Made by a program: the position numbers and the translations under genes. The notes beneath the pieces were generated by a model. The model made no database searches. It saw only the letters and a program-made list of their open reading frames with translations, and was not told the DNA's origin. From the NCBI GenBank assembly GCA_030323885.1, contig CM059186.1, positions 151,378,407-151,442,406 of the forward strand: 64,000 nucleotides of DNA. Reading direction: 5' to 3'. Positions 10,373 through 20,603 of the stretch are shown piece by piece (the first letter of the stretch is position 1; every line of letters begins with the position of its first letter). The DNA is from Branchipolynoe longqiensis (lineage: Eukaryota; Annelida; Polychaeta; Phyllodocida; Polynoidae).

Positions 10373-10560
10373 CCCCCCCACTGTGCATCCTCGTCCCATT
10401 CTCCCCTTCTTTCCCCGTCTCTCCGCTCTGTCCACCATCTCCCCTCCCTTCATCTACTTCTCCTTAATATCCTAGGCTCCATCTCGTCACCCATCATAAC
10501 CCATCCCCCTTCCCTTTCCCATCCCAACCCCCACCCCCACCCCTTCATTACTCCCATAGC
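10373..10560. repeat. C-rich tract
   Basis: Low-complexity C/T/A-rich sequence between SINE-B and the NRF1-like site. Confidence 0.7.
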
Positions 10561-10576
10561 AGATCTCGTTGGGTGC

Positions 10577-10595
10577 GCGCATGCGCGGTCACGTG
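10577..10595. promoter_or_regulatory. NRF1-like site next to an E-box
   Basis: GCGCATGCGC (10577-10586), a perfect NRF1-type palindrome, is followed after 3 bp by CACGTG (10590-10595). The same pair with the same spacing, mirrored, lies at 51348-51366. No transcript start can be assigned. Confidence 0.4.
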
Positions 10596-10689
10596 GGTGG
10601 AAGCCAGACCGATTTCTGCTATTGAGAAACGCTGCAATATCTGCGGGCAGTTGGAGGAGATGGTCGCCGTCACATATCATAGTGGAGCT

Positions 10690-10890
10690 GACCTCCTCCC
10701 CCCGAGACCCACCCCCTCTCCCACTCACTCCAACTCCCTCCCACCCCATCCCACACACCCTCCCACTCCCGACTCCCACACACCTCAGATCTAGAGGAAG
10801 GGTCGCATGACAAATCTAATGAAAGCTCCACAATTTCTAAACCAAACCACTTACCTACATTTGATTATACTTATTCAACTTAAATACTTG
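10690..10890. other. C-rich then AT-rich sequence
   Basis: Low-complexity C-rich DNA to about 10790, then AT-rich sequence without recognised features. Confidence 0.4.
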
Positions 10891-11126
10891 TGTTCTTGTT
10901 GCTGGAACTGTTGGACCCACCTTTACCCGTCCCTTCTTCCGAAACCCTTGCTGCTGTCGACTGGATGCGAGTGATGTGCTACCGCCGGACTGGAGTGATC
11001 AGGGGCTGCCCCCAACGATTCATCGTTTAATTGTTGTAAAGACATCCCCAGCTTCTGCAACCGTCCCACCAGAAGATTAATCTTCAAGCAAAATTTGGAC
11101 CGATTTATCGGTGCCTCTCTATATTG
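10891..11126 (+). repeat. dispersed repeat X, left part, interrupted
   Basis: Matches the reverse strand of 31322-31624 in order ('gttgctggaac', 'aaacccttgctgctgtcgac', 'gggccgatttata' type words). It stops at the insertion point of the non-LTR element and resumes at 12781. Confidence 0.85.
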
Positions 11127-12769
11127 AAAACAAGATGCCTGAAAGCGCTACATATTCTGAGGGTGCTGTCCAGCTCAGAGTGGGGAGCAGACAGAGATGT
11201 TCTGCTCTCTGCGTACAGAACCTTGGTTCGGTCATGAGTGGATTACGGCAGCATAGTATACAGTTCCGCAAGGAAATCATATATTGGGCTGCTAGACACG
11301 ATCCACCACCAGGGACTGCGTCTGGCCCTTGGGGCCTTTCGGACCTCACCAGTTCAGAGCCTCTACGTCGAAGCCAATGAGCCATCACTTAACAACAGAA
11401 GAATCAAACTGGCCATGCAATATGTAGTCAAGATAAAAACTAATGCATTGAATTCTGCACACAATTGTCTATTCGAGCAACATGACAAATCCAGGTATGA
11501 AGCCAGTCCGAATTACATCCAGCCACTGAGGCTCCGAATGAAACCTCATTTGGAGGCCTTGGGCATGGATTTGGATGTGTTGGAGGATGCCAAAGTCCCA
11601 GAACAACCCCCGTGGTTGTTGAGGAAGCCATCGGTTATCCTCTGACTCACAGAACTGAGGACGTCTGGGACACATCCACTTGAGTACCAAGGATTGCATG
11701 CAGAGATTCAAGGCCAGTTTGCAGACCACCTCTCCATTTACACTGATGGTTCGAAAGACCAAAGCTGGGTAGCTGCTGTGGCAGTCTGCCGACGGTAAAA
11801 ATTTGGCAAACACTTGCCCGTTCAGAGCTCGATTTTCACTGCGGAAGCCCAAGCACTCCTTCTCGCTTTGGAGTGTATTGAGGTATCCAACCACACTAAC
11901 TATGTTATATACAGTCATTCATTCTCTTGCCTCCTGGCTGTTGCTGGACTGAAAACGAATCACCCTATTCTAGCAATGGTCATTTATAAAATGAACCAAC
12001 TGGCAATGGATGGGTATGACATCCACCTGTGCTGGGTGCCTGGCCATGCCAGCATACAAGGAAACAAACTAGCTGATCAGGCTGCGAAGAAGGCCCTGAA
12101 CTATGATCTTGAACCATGTCTGATTCCTCACTCTGATCTGAAATCACTAATAGCCACCCACATAACATCCAAATGGCAACATGAGTGGGATGAAAACATT
12201 AATAAACTTGAAGAAATTGAACGATCTGTGGGAAAACCACCACAGACTCATACGGGAGGTCGGCGGGACCAAGTGGTCCTTAGCCGCTGCCGTATTGGCC
12301 ACTCGTGGCTTATACATGCTTTTCTGCTCAAGGGGGAACCTCCCCCTGAATGTATTGGGTGTCAGTCTCGCTGACACTCAAACACATTTTACTAAGTTGC
12401 GTTGATTTTTTTGCCCTGCGCCAACAATTCTACACTGCAGACAGTATGCATGACCTTTTTACTAAAGTAAAACAAGAAAACATTTTAGCCTTTTTGAGGG
12501 CAGCTGGACTGTACCACCTCATATAGTTTACTAAATAAATTCTATCAATTATTAATAAAACCTTTCTTTTTCTATGGGAATTTGTTTCCCTTGACCACAA
12601 ATATATGATTGTGAGCTTTTTAATTTAATGAGTGTCTATTGGCACATAATTGATTGTCTGCTTTTACATGTAAAAGCAATGGTTTGAACAAAAAAAAGTA
12701 ACATTTCTCACCGTGAATATGGCCTATGCTGCCGACACGGCGTAAAGCAACCACCAATCAATCAATCAA
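11127..12769 (+). mobile_element. 5'-truncated non-LTR retrotransposon with RNase H
   Basis: About 1.64 kb beginning inside ORF2 (end of the reverse transcriptase region) and ending in a (caat)n tail. An 11-bp target duplication, TCTCTATATTG, lies at 11116-11126 and 12770-12780. Its last ~150 bp ('ggcctatgctgccgacacgg', 'cgtaaagcaaccacc') recur as a solo 3' end at 53801-53956 and, diverged, at 23148-23231. Clade unassigned; an I/jockey-like RNase H-bearing group is the best guess. Confidence 0.92.
11128..12526 (+). pseudogene. ORF2 remnant: RT C-terminal region plus RNase H
   Basis: One frame reads from 'SSEWGADRDVLLSAYRT' through 'DYGSIVYSSARKSY' and 'GLRLALGAFRTSPVQSLYVE', the conserved segment after the reverse transcriptase fingers/palm in RNase H-bearing non-LTR elements. 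It continues to RNase H: 'YTDGS' (Asp at 11745), 'FTAEAQA' (Glu at 11844) and 'GNKLADQAA' (Asp at 12075). The position expected to be the third acidic residue is His ('IYSHSFSC', 11916). In-frame stops lie at 11235, 11643, 11796 and 12372. A frameshift precedes the C-terminal tail, which resumes near 12398 and ends at 12526. The copy cannot make an active enzyme. There is no host promoter or RBS logic; expression would need a full-length relative. Confidence 0.9.
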
Positions 12770-12780
12770 TCTCTATATTG

Positions 12781-12832
12781 CTGCAGTTCTGCAGCTGGTA
12801 ACCGTCATAAGGTTATGAACACCCCAGAAGTC
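12781..12832 (+). repeat. repeat X, right part
   Basis: 'ctgcagttctgcagctggta' and 'accgtcataaggtta' continue the 31.3 kb copy exactly where the left part stopped, proving the nested insertion. Confidence 0.85.
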
Positions 12833-13205
12833 AGTCAGATCGCAGATAACAGATAACAGATAACAGATATCAGATGCAAACACCAGATCGCGCATCACAG
12901 ATATCATATCGCAGATAACCATATAGCAGATAACATATCGCAGATAACAGAATGCAGATAACAGATTGCAAGTAACAGATGGCAGATAACGGATCACAGA
13001 AAACAGATGGCAGATAATAGATCGCAAACAACAGATATCAGATGAGAAATAGCAGATCGTTAATAACAGATGGCAGATATTAGATCATAGATCTCAGATC
13101 GCAGATAACAGATCGCAGACAGCAAATGGCAAATCGCCGATAACAGATAACAGATAGCAAATAACGGATCGCAGATAACATATCAGATTACAGATCACAG
13201 ATCTC
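12833..13205 (+). repeat. short-period minisatellite (cagataacagat)n
   Basis: Repeats of 'cagataacagat', 'cgcagataac' and 'cagatatcagat' with a drifting 7-12-bp period. Confidence 0.9.
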
Positions 13206-13439
13206 ATCTACGGGGTGTGACAATAACGGATCGCAGATAACGTGCGATCAGATTACGTGCGAACAATTAGTCAATATATACAAACTGCTTTTGTTTTACT
13301 TGATTGGCCCTGTGATCGCAAGCCACCTGCTACGACCTGACAGCATTGGTCTGAATGTACAACATTGCACTGCAGACAGGTGTTACTAATTGTAGATGCA
13401 TCACATACGCTACCTGGAGTAACCTAGGTAAAGCTTACT
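13206..13439. other. unique sequence
   Basis: No recognised feature. Confidence 0.4.
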
Positions 13440-13495
13440 GGACGCGGTGGTCGAATCGGTAAAGTGTAGGTTTCTCATGCGTGGGTGTTGGAGCA
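13440..13495 (+). mobile_element. SINE-A-like tRNA head only
   Basis: 'gacgcggtggtcgaatcggt' and 'aaagtgtaggtttctcatgc' match the SINE-A head in plus orientation, directly facing the reverse copy at 13527. Confidence 0.55.
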
Positions 13496-13526
13496 AACAA
13501 CGCTTTACCTGTTTTGTTTGCTCGTG

Positions 13527-13848
13527 TGTTGTTGTTCTATGTCCTAGCAACATCTACGGTCATATAAAATGGGCACTAATTAGTGGCAATGCGCACTCAT
13601 GGCGACTTTATAGTGCTGCCCTACTAGGAGACCAGGCCACTGGCATCACTACCCAATATCCCGCACAGCCACATTATTCTGATACTGTGCTAACCCATTC
13701 TTGTCCTATCCTATTAAGGCCCAGTGCCAGGCTAGGTATTGACAAGTACCAATTTGATAAGTCATTGCTTTGACTCGGCGAGGAGTTCACAATCCCAACC
13801 TTCCACGTGGGAATCCTGTGCTCTACCAAATTGGCCACCACTTCCAGT
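13527..13848 (-). mobile_element. SINE-A copy
   Basis: Full-length reverse-strand copy from 'ttctatgtcctagcaacatc' to the head 'gctctaccaaattggccacc'. Confidence 0.9.
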
Positions 13849-13959
13849 CAGGGTCAGAAGAAGGCTCAAGAACAGTGGTCTGGGTGAGACAAAGTGGGTT
13901 GAGTAGCGCGACCCATCAGGGCGGGTGTGTGGTGAGGTGTGACCCATGACTGACTGCGT

Positions 13960-14050
13960 GACAATTGGAGGTCAGGGGTGAGGTGTGAGTGGTAGGCGAG
14001 GCAGGGGTGCCCGGGGTGTGAGTGGCAGGCGAGGCAGGGGTGGTCCTTTA
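13960..14050 (+). repeat. two-unit ~35-bp duplication
   Basis: 'gtgagtggtaggcgaggcag' and 'gtgagtggcaggcgaggcag' are adjacent near-identical units. Confidence 0.7.
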
Positions 14051-14090
14051 CTGCTCTCTGTGTGCCCAGAAATACCAACGACTGAGCGTC

Positions 14091-14349
14091 TAATGCCAAG
14101 TACACACCTACCGTTTACGATTCGCGCACTAAAACTCGCGACGACCTTACGACTGAGAACAGGCCGATTCATTTTTCGAATCGCGAATCGTATTCGCAAG
14201 CAAGCAGTTTTAGCCCTGAAACTGAGTTTTAAGTCGCGAATCGCAATCGGTAGGTGTGCTAGGGGAGCACACACCTCACAACTTTTGGGCAGTTTTAGAT
14301 AGTATATGGTAGGTGGGTGCGGATAACGGTAGGTGTGTACTTGGCATTA
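14091..14349. mobile_element. 259-bp MITE with perfect terminal inverted repeats
   Basis: Ends are exact inverted repeats over 24 bp; the outer 20 bases are TAATGCCAAGTACACACCTA and the inner bases CCGT. If the outer TA is the target duplication, this fits a Tc1/mariner-type non-autonomous element. It contains further copies of 'ggtaggtgtg' and AT/CG-rich 'cgcgaatcg' words, and no ORF. Confidence 0.93.
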
Positions 14350-14499
14350 CACTACTTTCTGAACCAATATGGCCAAATTTTGTTCCCGCAAACTGGAGCA
14401 GTATGTCTTTATTTTGAACTACCTAGAGACATGTATTCCACCCAAACTACCTAGTGTGTTATTGTTGTATTATAACAGAATATCTACATAATAGAATTA

Positions 14500-14845
14500 C
14501 AGTAGTCTGCACTGACCTCTCAAGCAAGGAGCCACATAGACAGGTGGGCGTGGACAGGGTGATTGCATCAGGAAGCCTAGGTGGTTAACATGCTAGCCCC
14601 GGAATGGCGTGAGGTGTGGATTCGAAAACCTGCTATAGGTGCAATACTTCCAATTTCCATCATCCCAATAACACAGGTTGCACTGACCTGAATCTCATAC
14701 AAGGTACATGCTATGCTGTATGGTTGTCAAATTTACCCTGTGGATGTATATGTAAGTGCGCTGCCTGTACGTATGTAATTGTAAGAATTAAACGATGTAT
14801 GTACATAAACCAGTTAGAAGACGTATAATTCCAGGGGGACGAGGG
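14500..14845 (+). mobile_element. SINE-D copy, first of a head-to-tail pair
   Basis: Leader 'tctgcactgacctctcaagc' at 14506, degraded A-box, 'gtgtggattcgaaaacctgc' B-box region, then the tail 'ttaccctgtggatgtatatg'. The next leader starts 346 bp later. Confidence 0.85.
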
Positions 14846-15030
14846 TAGTGATCTGCACTAACCTCTCAGGCCAGGATCTACATACACAGGTGGTGGTGGA
14901 TAGGGTGATTGTGTAAGGGAGACTAGATAATGTAATGGTTAGCACACTAACTTCGGAATGGCAAGAAGTGTGGATTCAAATCCTGCTCTAGGCGCAATAT
15001 TTCCCACTGTGGCCGACCATAGCAATCCTA
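14846..15030 (+). mobile_element. SINE-D copy, second of the pair, 3'-truncated
   Basis: Leader 'atctgcactaacctctcagg', A-box-like 'tgtaatggttagcacac', B-box-like 'ggattcaaatcc', then 'gcgcaatatttcccact'. Confidence 0.85.
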
Positions 15031-15314
15031 GATTCCTAGATAGCCTAAGTACCACATTTTAACACCAGGTGATTAACGGTATGTAAAACGGCGTTGCGAT
15101 CAATATCGTTGGGACATTTTTATTTAGAAATTTTTTCTGTTTCCAGTTGTTGGATTAGTCTCGCCAGTTTCGGCTTCTTTGTGGGAATGAGGTGAAATTT
15201 ACCCCCTTCATACGAACTCACCCCAATGTAGTGTGCTCTCTTCCCGGAAATTGCGTTGCGATACCTTCCGAAAGCCACTGGAAGTGCCTATAAGCCGAAT
15301 CCATTACAAGTCGT

Positions 15315-15317
<3 letters not shown>

Positions 15318-15342
<25 letters not shown>
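15318..15342 (+). repeat. poly(G) run
   Basis: About 24 consecutive G residues within unique sequence. Confidence 0.95.
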
Positions 15343-15345
<3 letters not shown>

Positions 15346-15704
15346 GAGGGAGTGTGTGCCGATGTGAGGGCCCAGGGACTGCCACCATGACACGCCATTC
15401 TGGCATTGGTAGATCAGCAGCCATTGGAGCATGGTGGCGCCCCCTAGCGGTATGCAATGTAACTAGGAACAACATTGGATGTAGTATAACAGAAAAAACA
15501 CGAACACAATCCAATTTGCTGCCCAATATATGACCTAATCTTCATCAGTCACCCATGAAATAAAATTGGGCGCATGAATTGTTTATTGTTCCAAGCCCCT
15601 CATGCCCGCCACCCAGTTTGAGGCTACTCATATTCTGGCAAATGATATTTATTAGAAATGCTCAAAAGTACATTCCTCCCTTTTCTTGGGTGCACCTTAT
15701 TACC
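15343..15704. other. unique sequence with a CTCF-like motif
   Basis: No gene was recognised. 'ggcgccccctagcgg' (15436-15450) reads in reverse as CCGCTAGGGGGCGCC, close to the CTCF core. Confidence 0.4.
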
Positions 15705-16123
15705 TAGATAAAAGATTCACCTGGTACTTGTAGTACATGGGTGAATGACAACATAGTGTAAATACGGGCGAAAATAGCTTTAGTATGGGACAGGACCTAG
15801 AAACTGTGGTTCCAGGATCAAATGGCTACATATATAGGCACAGAGTTGGTGAAATGGGAGAAAATACAAAAAGACAAGATGACGGCCATAGAACGCTGTC
15901 GATTTCCCTTTTAAATCTTATTAATCCAGATGTTTTATTATATTTTTCAACTCAAAGGTAGCCGGGGAAATTTGAAGACATATACAAATAATAAATGTTG
16001 CCTCTTAGATTGTGAAATTAGGCTTTCATAAAGACTCATTTCATTAGCACGATTTTTCGACCGTTTCTATATAAGGGTGGTCTTCACCCATGTACTGCGA
16101 GTACCGGGTGAATCCTATATCTA
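15705..16123 (+). mobile_element. MITE-1 copy
   Basis: About 419 bp. Ends 'tagataaaagattcacctgg' and the inverted 'gggtgaatcctatatcta'; a TA target duplication is implied. The inner part of each end also reads 'tactygyagtac'. The internal block 'ggtgaaatgggagaaaatac' is shared with the 33.8 and 55.0 kb copies. No ORF. Confidence 0.95.
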
Positions 16124-16370
16124 CTTATTACCAACATTTAGTTGACATTGCGTGTAGTTAGTAAGGTGCTGCGTATTGGCCAGAATTGTTCCTCAGCTCG
16201 CGATGATTTTGGTGAAAACTTGATTTCTTTTTTTACCTAGAGGCAACATAAACTTTGATATTCGATAAGCAACGGGCTCCTAGATTTGACCTGGGTGCCC
16301 TGGGGGGGATTTGTTCACCAGATCAAAGAGCCCGCTGATCGCCGCCGACATGACCAGCGGCCACATATGT

Positions 16371-17515
16371 GGGTGGGTGGGTGGGGGGGGGGGTGTAGGT
16401 GGGTGTTGGTGAGTGTGAGCGGGGGTATGGGGTTGTGGGTGTGGTTGAAGTGTGTGTCAGAATGACCGGAGGGTGTCCGTGGTGTCGGTGTGAGTGTAGG
16501 TGTAAGTGTGGGTGACGTGGTATGGGTGTGTGGGTTGGTGTGGGTCACGGGGTGTCTGTAGGGATGTGAAGAGTGAGTTGGTGTGAGGTTGTGGGAGGAG
16601 GGGTTTGCGGATGTGGGGGGGGGGGGTCGACGAGGGCTGTGTCTGTGCGAGGGTAGAGGTAGGGGGTGGGTGCTGTGGGTGGTGGTGTGAATGTATGTGA
16701 AATTGTGGGTGAGGGGTTGTGGGTGGTGTGAGTGGGGATGTGAGTTGGTGTGGGGTTGTGGGGTCGATTGATGTGGGGCCTCGGTGTGGTGTATATGAAG
16801 GTGAAAGGGGGTGGGTCGTCGTGGTGTGGTTGTGTGCTGATTTGAGTGGGCGTGGGGTTGTGTGGGCGTGCGTGTGATGTGGGGATACGTCTCGTGGGGT
16901 GTGAGTAGGTGTAGGTATGTGGGTGCGTGTGTGTGGGTGTGATGTGGGGATATGTCTCTGTAGGGTGTGAGTAGGGTAGGTATGTGGGTGCGTGTGTGTG
17001 GGTTTGATGTGGGGATAGGTTTCCGTGGGGTGTGAGTAGCTGTAGGTATGTGGGTCGGTGTGTGTGGGTGTGGTGTGGGGATAGGTCTCCGTGGGGTGTG
17101 AGTAGGTGTAGGTATGTGGGTGCGTGTGTGTGGGTGTGGTGTAGGTGTGGAATGGATAGACTCCTTTGTGAGTGTGTGAGTACATGTATATGAGTGCTTG
17201 GGTGCGTGGGTGTAGTGTGTGTTGTGGGTGTGGTGTAAGTGTGGTATGGATAGACTCCTTTGTGAGTGTGTTAGTACATGTATGTGAGTGTGTATGGGTG
17301 TAGTGTGTGTTGTGGGTGTGGGTGGTAGTGGATGGAGGTCACCGCGTGTTGGTTGGTGTTGGTGTTTGGAGTGGAGTATGTGGGTGTGTCGTTGTGAGTA
17401 CGGGATGGGTGGGTGTGGGTGTGGGTGTGGGTGTGGGTGTGGGTGTGTGTGTGGGTGTGGGTGTGGGTGTGTGTGTGTGTGTGTGGGTGGGTAGGGTGAT
17501 TGTGTGGGTGTGTAG
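16371..17515 (+). repeat. GT-rich low-complexity region with ~65-bp and ~95-bp tandem blocks
   Basis: Within GT-rich DNA, a 64-69-bp unit ('gatgtggggatatgtctctg', 'gggtgtgagtagg') repeats four times at about 16868-17130. A ~95-bp unit ('ggatagactcctttgtgagt') repeats at 17150 and 17245. (GTGTGG)n follows to 17510. Reverse frames are Thr/Pro/His-rich artefacts. Confidence 0.9.
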
Positions 17516-17744
17516 CTGTGGATATGGGGATCTCGGTATGTGGGTTGCGGATTCGGAACATGCTTCTAGACTGATAAGATGAAGAGGCAAAGCCACCCAA
17601 TTTGCCTGGTAGTGGACAACTGGTGACATCGATATATATTCATCTGGAGGGTTGGGCCAACTTTCACTGCGGGTAATTGTATATTAGAATCGCATATAAA
17701 TGAGTGGTAGGGGGTTTTCAGGTTCTGAACAACATATCTTGTAA
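17516..17744. other. unique sequence
   Basis: No recognised feature. Confidence 0.3.
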
Positions 17745-17972
17745 TGTCACACTAGAACGCCTACCTACCGAATTGTGACAGCGACCCTCATTGCAATGCC
17801 TCACTCAGTCACAGTATCTGGACACTGCTTCAACCAATCGCTGCTCTGTACTGATAGTGATAGGGATACTGCCAAATTCCAGCTTTTTTACGTCGGTTTC
17901 ATTCCATCGGGACCGAATCCATGACTGTATATGTGGGATGCGGACACCGTACCGCTAGGGTAGCCAGTCTGG
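17745..17972 (-). mobile_element. old, diverged SINE-A-like copy
   Basis: Weak but ordered matches: 'gaattgtgacagcgaccctc', 'cactcagtcacagtatctgg', then a head-like 'accgtaccgctagggtagcc'. Confidence 0.55.
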
Positions 17973-18165
17973 TTTAAATCAAAATAAAATTGATGTATAG
18001 CGAATTTTGCTAGTATAAATTGTATGGAAGATGCTATGTTATCTTGTTATTCTCATTGTCTAAGAAATAATACTGGTGGTGCCACCATCCGCCCACCTCG
18101 CCAACTTGCACTGTCCTAGATATATCTCAGTCGCAGCTGAATTTATATATATAGATATATATATA

Positions 18166-18342
18166 CAGTAAAACCTCTCTAACCGACCACCCCCACAGAC
18201 CGACCACTTCCCTATATCGATCACTTTATTTGGGTCCCAACAATACCATTGTAATCATATTCTAACTCCCTAAACCGGCCACCTCTCTAAATGGACCACT
18301 TACATCGTTCCCAAGGTCGGTCGATTTAGAGAGGTTTTACTG
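18166..18342. mobile_element. Tigger/pogo-like MITE
   Basis: 177 bp with terminal inverted repeats CAGTAAAACCTCTCTAA and its complement, flanked by TA on both sides (18164-18165, 18343-18344). TIR sequence and TA target fit the pogo/Tigger branch of Tc1/mariner. (TA)n DNA surrounds it (18141-18165, 18343-18376). Confidence 0.93.
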
Positions 18343-18376
<34 letters not shown>

Positions 18377-18835
18377 GGTATGAAGTGTGAAGCAATGGAC
18401 ACAAGGTGGGAGAAGACTGCGTGTGTTTGAATAAACATAAACACATTTAGAAATTAGAGACACAAATTACATCTCTAAGTTGATGGTGTTAAACATAATC
18501 TAAACTAAAGTGCTTCAATTCGCTCATATTGACCCAGACTTGGCGTCTAGGGAGTCGCTGTGAATACAGAAAGTGTCTCCAGGTGGCCCTACTGGTCACA
18601 ATAATCGGAATGGATCAATATGCGAAATAGAACAAATAAAATAATAAAATATATAAGAATTAAAAAATAAATAAAATATTAACACAATAGATTATAGATC
18701 ACATGAATATGCGCTCTATTTTCTCTTATGAGGATATGAACTACTACTTATTAACGACCAGTTCTACAGCTGTTGTACAACTGTACATATTTAATCTACA
18801 CATTAGGCAACTAACATATTATCCTGTAATAATAT
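18377..18835. other. AT-rich unique DNA
   Basis: No gene or repeat family was recognised. Confidence 0.4.
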
Positions 18836-18999
18836 TGTCATCGGGGTGATGAAAACGGGAAATATTGCGCCTAGAGCGGGACTCGAACCCACATCTCTTT
18901 GCATACCGGGCCAGTGTGCTGACCATTACATCACCTACCCATGCCTACCTGTCTATGTGGTTACTTGCCTGAGAGGTCAGGGCAGACTACTACACATGT
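18836..18999 (-). mobile_element. SINE-D copy, leader and tRNA-like core
   Basis: Reverse copy: 'gtgatgaaaacgggaaatat', B-box complement 'gactcgaaccc', A-box complement 'gctgaccattacatcacct', leader complement 'gcctgagaggtcagggcaga'. It is preceded, in its own sense, by the copy at 19036-19315. Confidence 0.9.
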
Positions 19000-19035
19000 C
19001 CCCTTGGAATTGTAAGTCTTTTAATGCTTCCAATT

Positions 19036-19315
19036 TCATACATACAGGCAATGCACTAATATATACATACACAGGGTAGGTTCAACAACAATACAGCGCA
19101 TAGCTTGTACAGGATCATGGTCACGGCAACCAGTGTCATGGGGGTGATGAAAATGGGAAATATTGCGCCTAGAGCGGGACTCGAACCCACATCTCTTTGC
19201 ATTCCGGGCCAGTGTGCTAACCATTACACCACCTAGGCTCCCTGATATCACCACACTACCTACACCTACCTGTCTATGTGGTTACTTGCCTGAGAGGTCA
19301 GTGCAGACTACTACA
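19036..19315 (-). mobile_element. SINE-D copy with tail
   Basis: Reverse copy retaining the tail ('aggcaatgcactaatatata', 'gtaggttcaacaacaataca'), the core and the leader. The A box reads in sense 'tggtgtaatggttagcacac', which is close to tRNA-Gln. Confidence 0.92.
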
Positions 19316-20580
19316 CTATTATAAATATTTGCATTTTTTTCATGGCCTGAACACCAGTAGTTGGGTGCTGTCAAAAGGAATCCTCTTTAATCAATAAATA
19401 AAACATTATTTACAACAACTATTAAAAAAAAAATTGAATATCATTCGCATGCTAATTTTAGACGCCTGCTAATTGCATGCAACACTTCCGGTTCCGATCC
19501 TACCTGCTGTGCTTCCGGTCCGTGGAAGACGTCATGGTTCTTCTGGGATATGAATAAGCAGCTGAATCAAGAGCCGCCAGCCCTACTTGAGGGAGCAAGG
19601 GCTGGTTGTATAAGCGACAGTTTACCACGTGTTAATTAGTGTCTGCAGTGACGGGTGCACATTTAATAACTAATTATGTCCGACTGAGGAAGCAGACAAA
19701 GAGAGAGAGAGAGAGAGGCACGCGCACACCAGACCACACAAGTGGATACTAAATTAGGCTGATTTTAGAGAAGCAGGCTTTCTTTGTTCTATTGTAGCAG
19801 ATCTAATGATGTGTGATATATTGTATCCTCGCTATGTTGCTATAGCAACTAATATTAGAGCTTAGCGAATGGAATCGTGACTTACTCCCCCCCCCCCGCC
19901 TAATATAAAAAAATAAAATAATAATAAACAGTGTTTATTGTGACCTGGAAATTTGATCAATAACAATATGGTGGTTCTTTTATAATAGGGTTAATAGGGT
20001 TTATTAAAGAAACCTATGTAACATCATGCCAGAGTCAGTCCAATCACTCCCCTCCCCCGCTCAGGTCGAGATAGTGCTGCGATAACATTGTGCCGGAGAG
20101 TTCATTGGTACTTAGCTCAATCGTTGGAGAATCCGTACAGTTGAGTGTTAGTCGGCTGGTGGGCGGATTGCAACTGGTCTCCCACTTCCTTCTTGGCACC
20201 CACCTAATCCACACCAACCTTCATACTATCATCGTCATCATCAACAGTGATCAACGTCTTATCTCAACCAGTGGGCTAAGGGAGCAAACCCTAAACAGAA
20301 AACCATGTCACTGTGGCAGCATCAAGGGCGGTTGATATATGGAACTCCCAACATCTCCCAAACAGCCACTGCAGGGACAAATAGTTTTGTGCCTGTCTGG
20401 ACATGTTCTTGCCGTTGTGAAACCACTAATTGCTCCCCGAGAGAGTGCCGCTGGTAACTTGCAAAAGCCAGCAGCACTTCAACACTTTTGCAGGCAGCTT
20501 TCATGAAATGTACAACTGCACAAAAATGGAGAGTGGCAGTCAAGTAATGAAAGCAGTCTTTGTCGCATCGTGACCGACAG
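19316..20580. other. long unique stretch with an X-box palindrome
   Basis: About 1.2 kb with little repeat content apart from (GA)n at 19700-19720 and a C run at 19888. It contains GTTGCTATAGCAAC (19836-19849) and homeodomain-type 'taattag'/'ctaattat' words near 19635 and 19668. A 56-codon frame (20339-20509, +) and a 97-codon frame (20322-20615, -) overlap; neither resembles a known family. Confidence 0.4.
19836..19849. promoter_or_regulatory. RFX X-box-like palindrome
   Basis: GTTGCTATAGCAAC, identical to 49481-49494, in otherwise unique DNA. Confidence 0.35.
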
Positions 20581-20581
20581 C

Positions 20582-20603
20582 ATGATGATGATGATGATGA
20601 TGA
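20582..20603 (+). repeat. (GAT)n microsatellite
   Basis: Seven tandem 'gat' units. A similar short run lies at 49769-49786. Confidence 0.95.

Noticed and set aside
16457..17185. 242-codon His/Thr/Pro-rich reverse frame
   Set aside because: GT-rich low-complexity DNA with tandem blocks; no coding signature.
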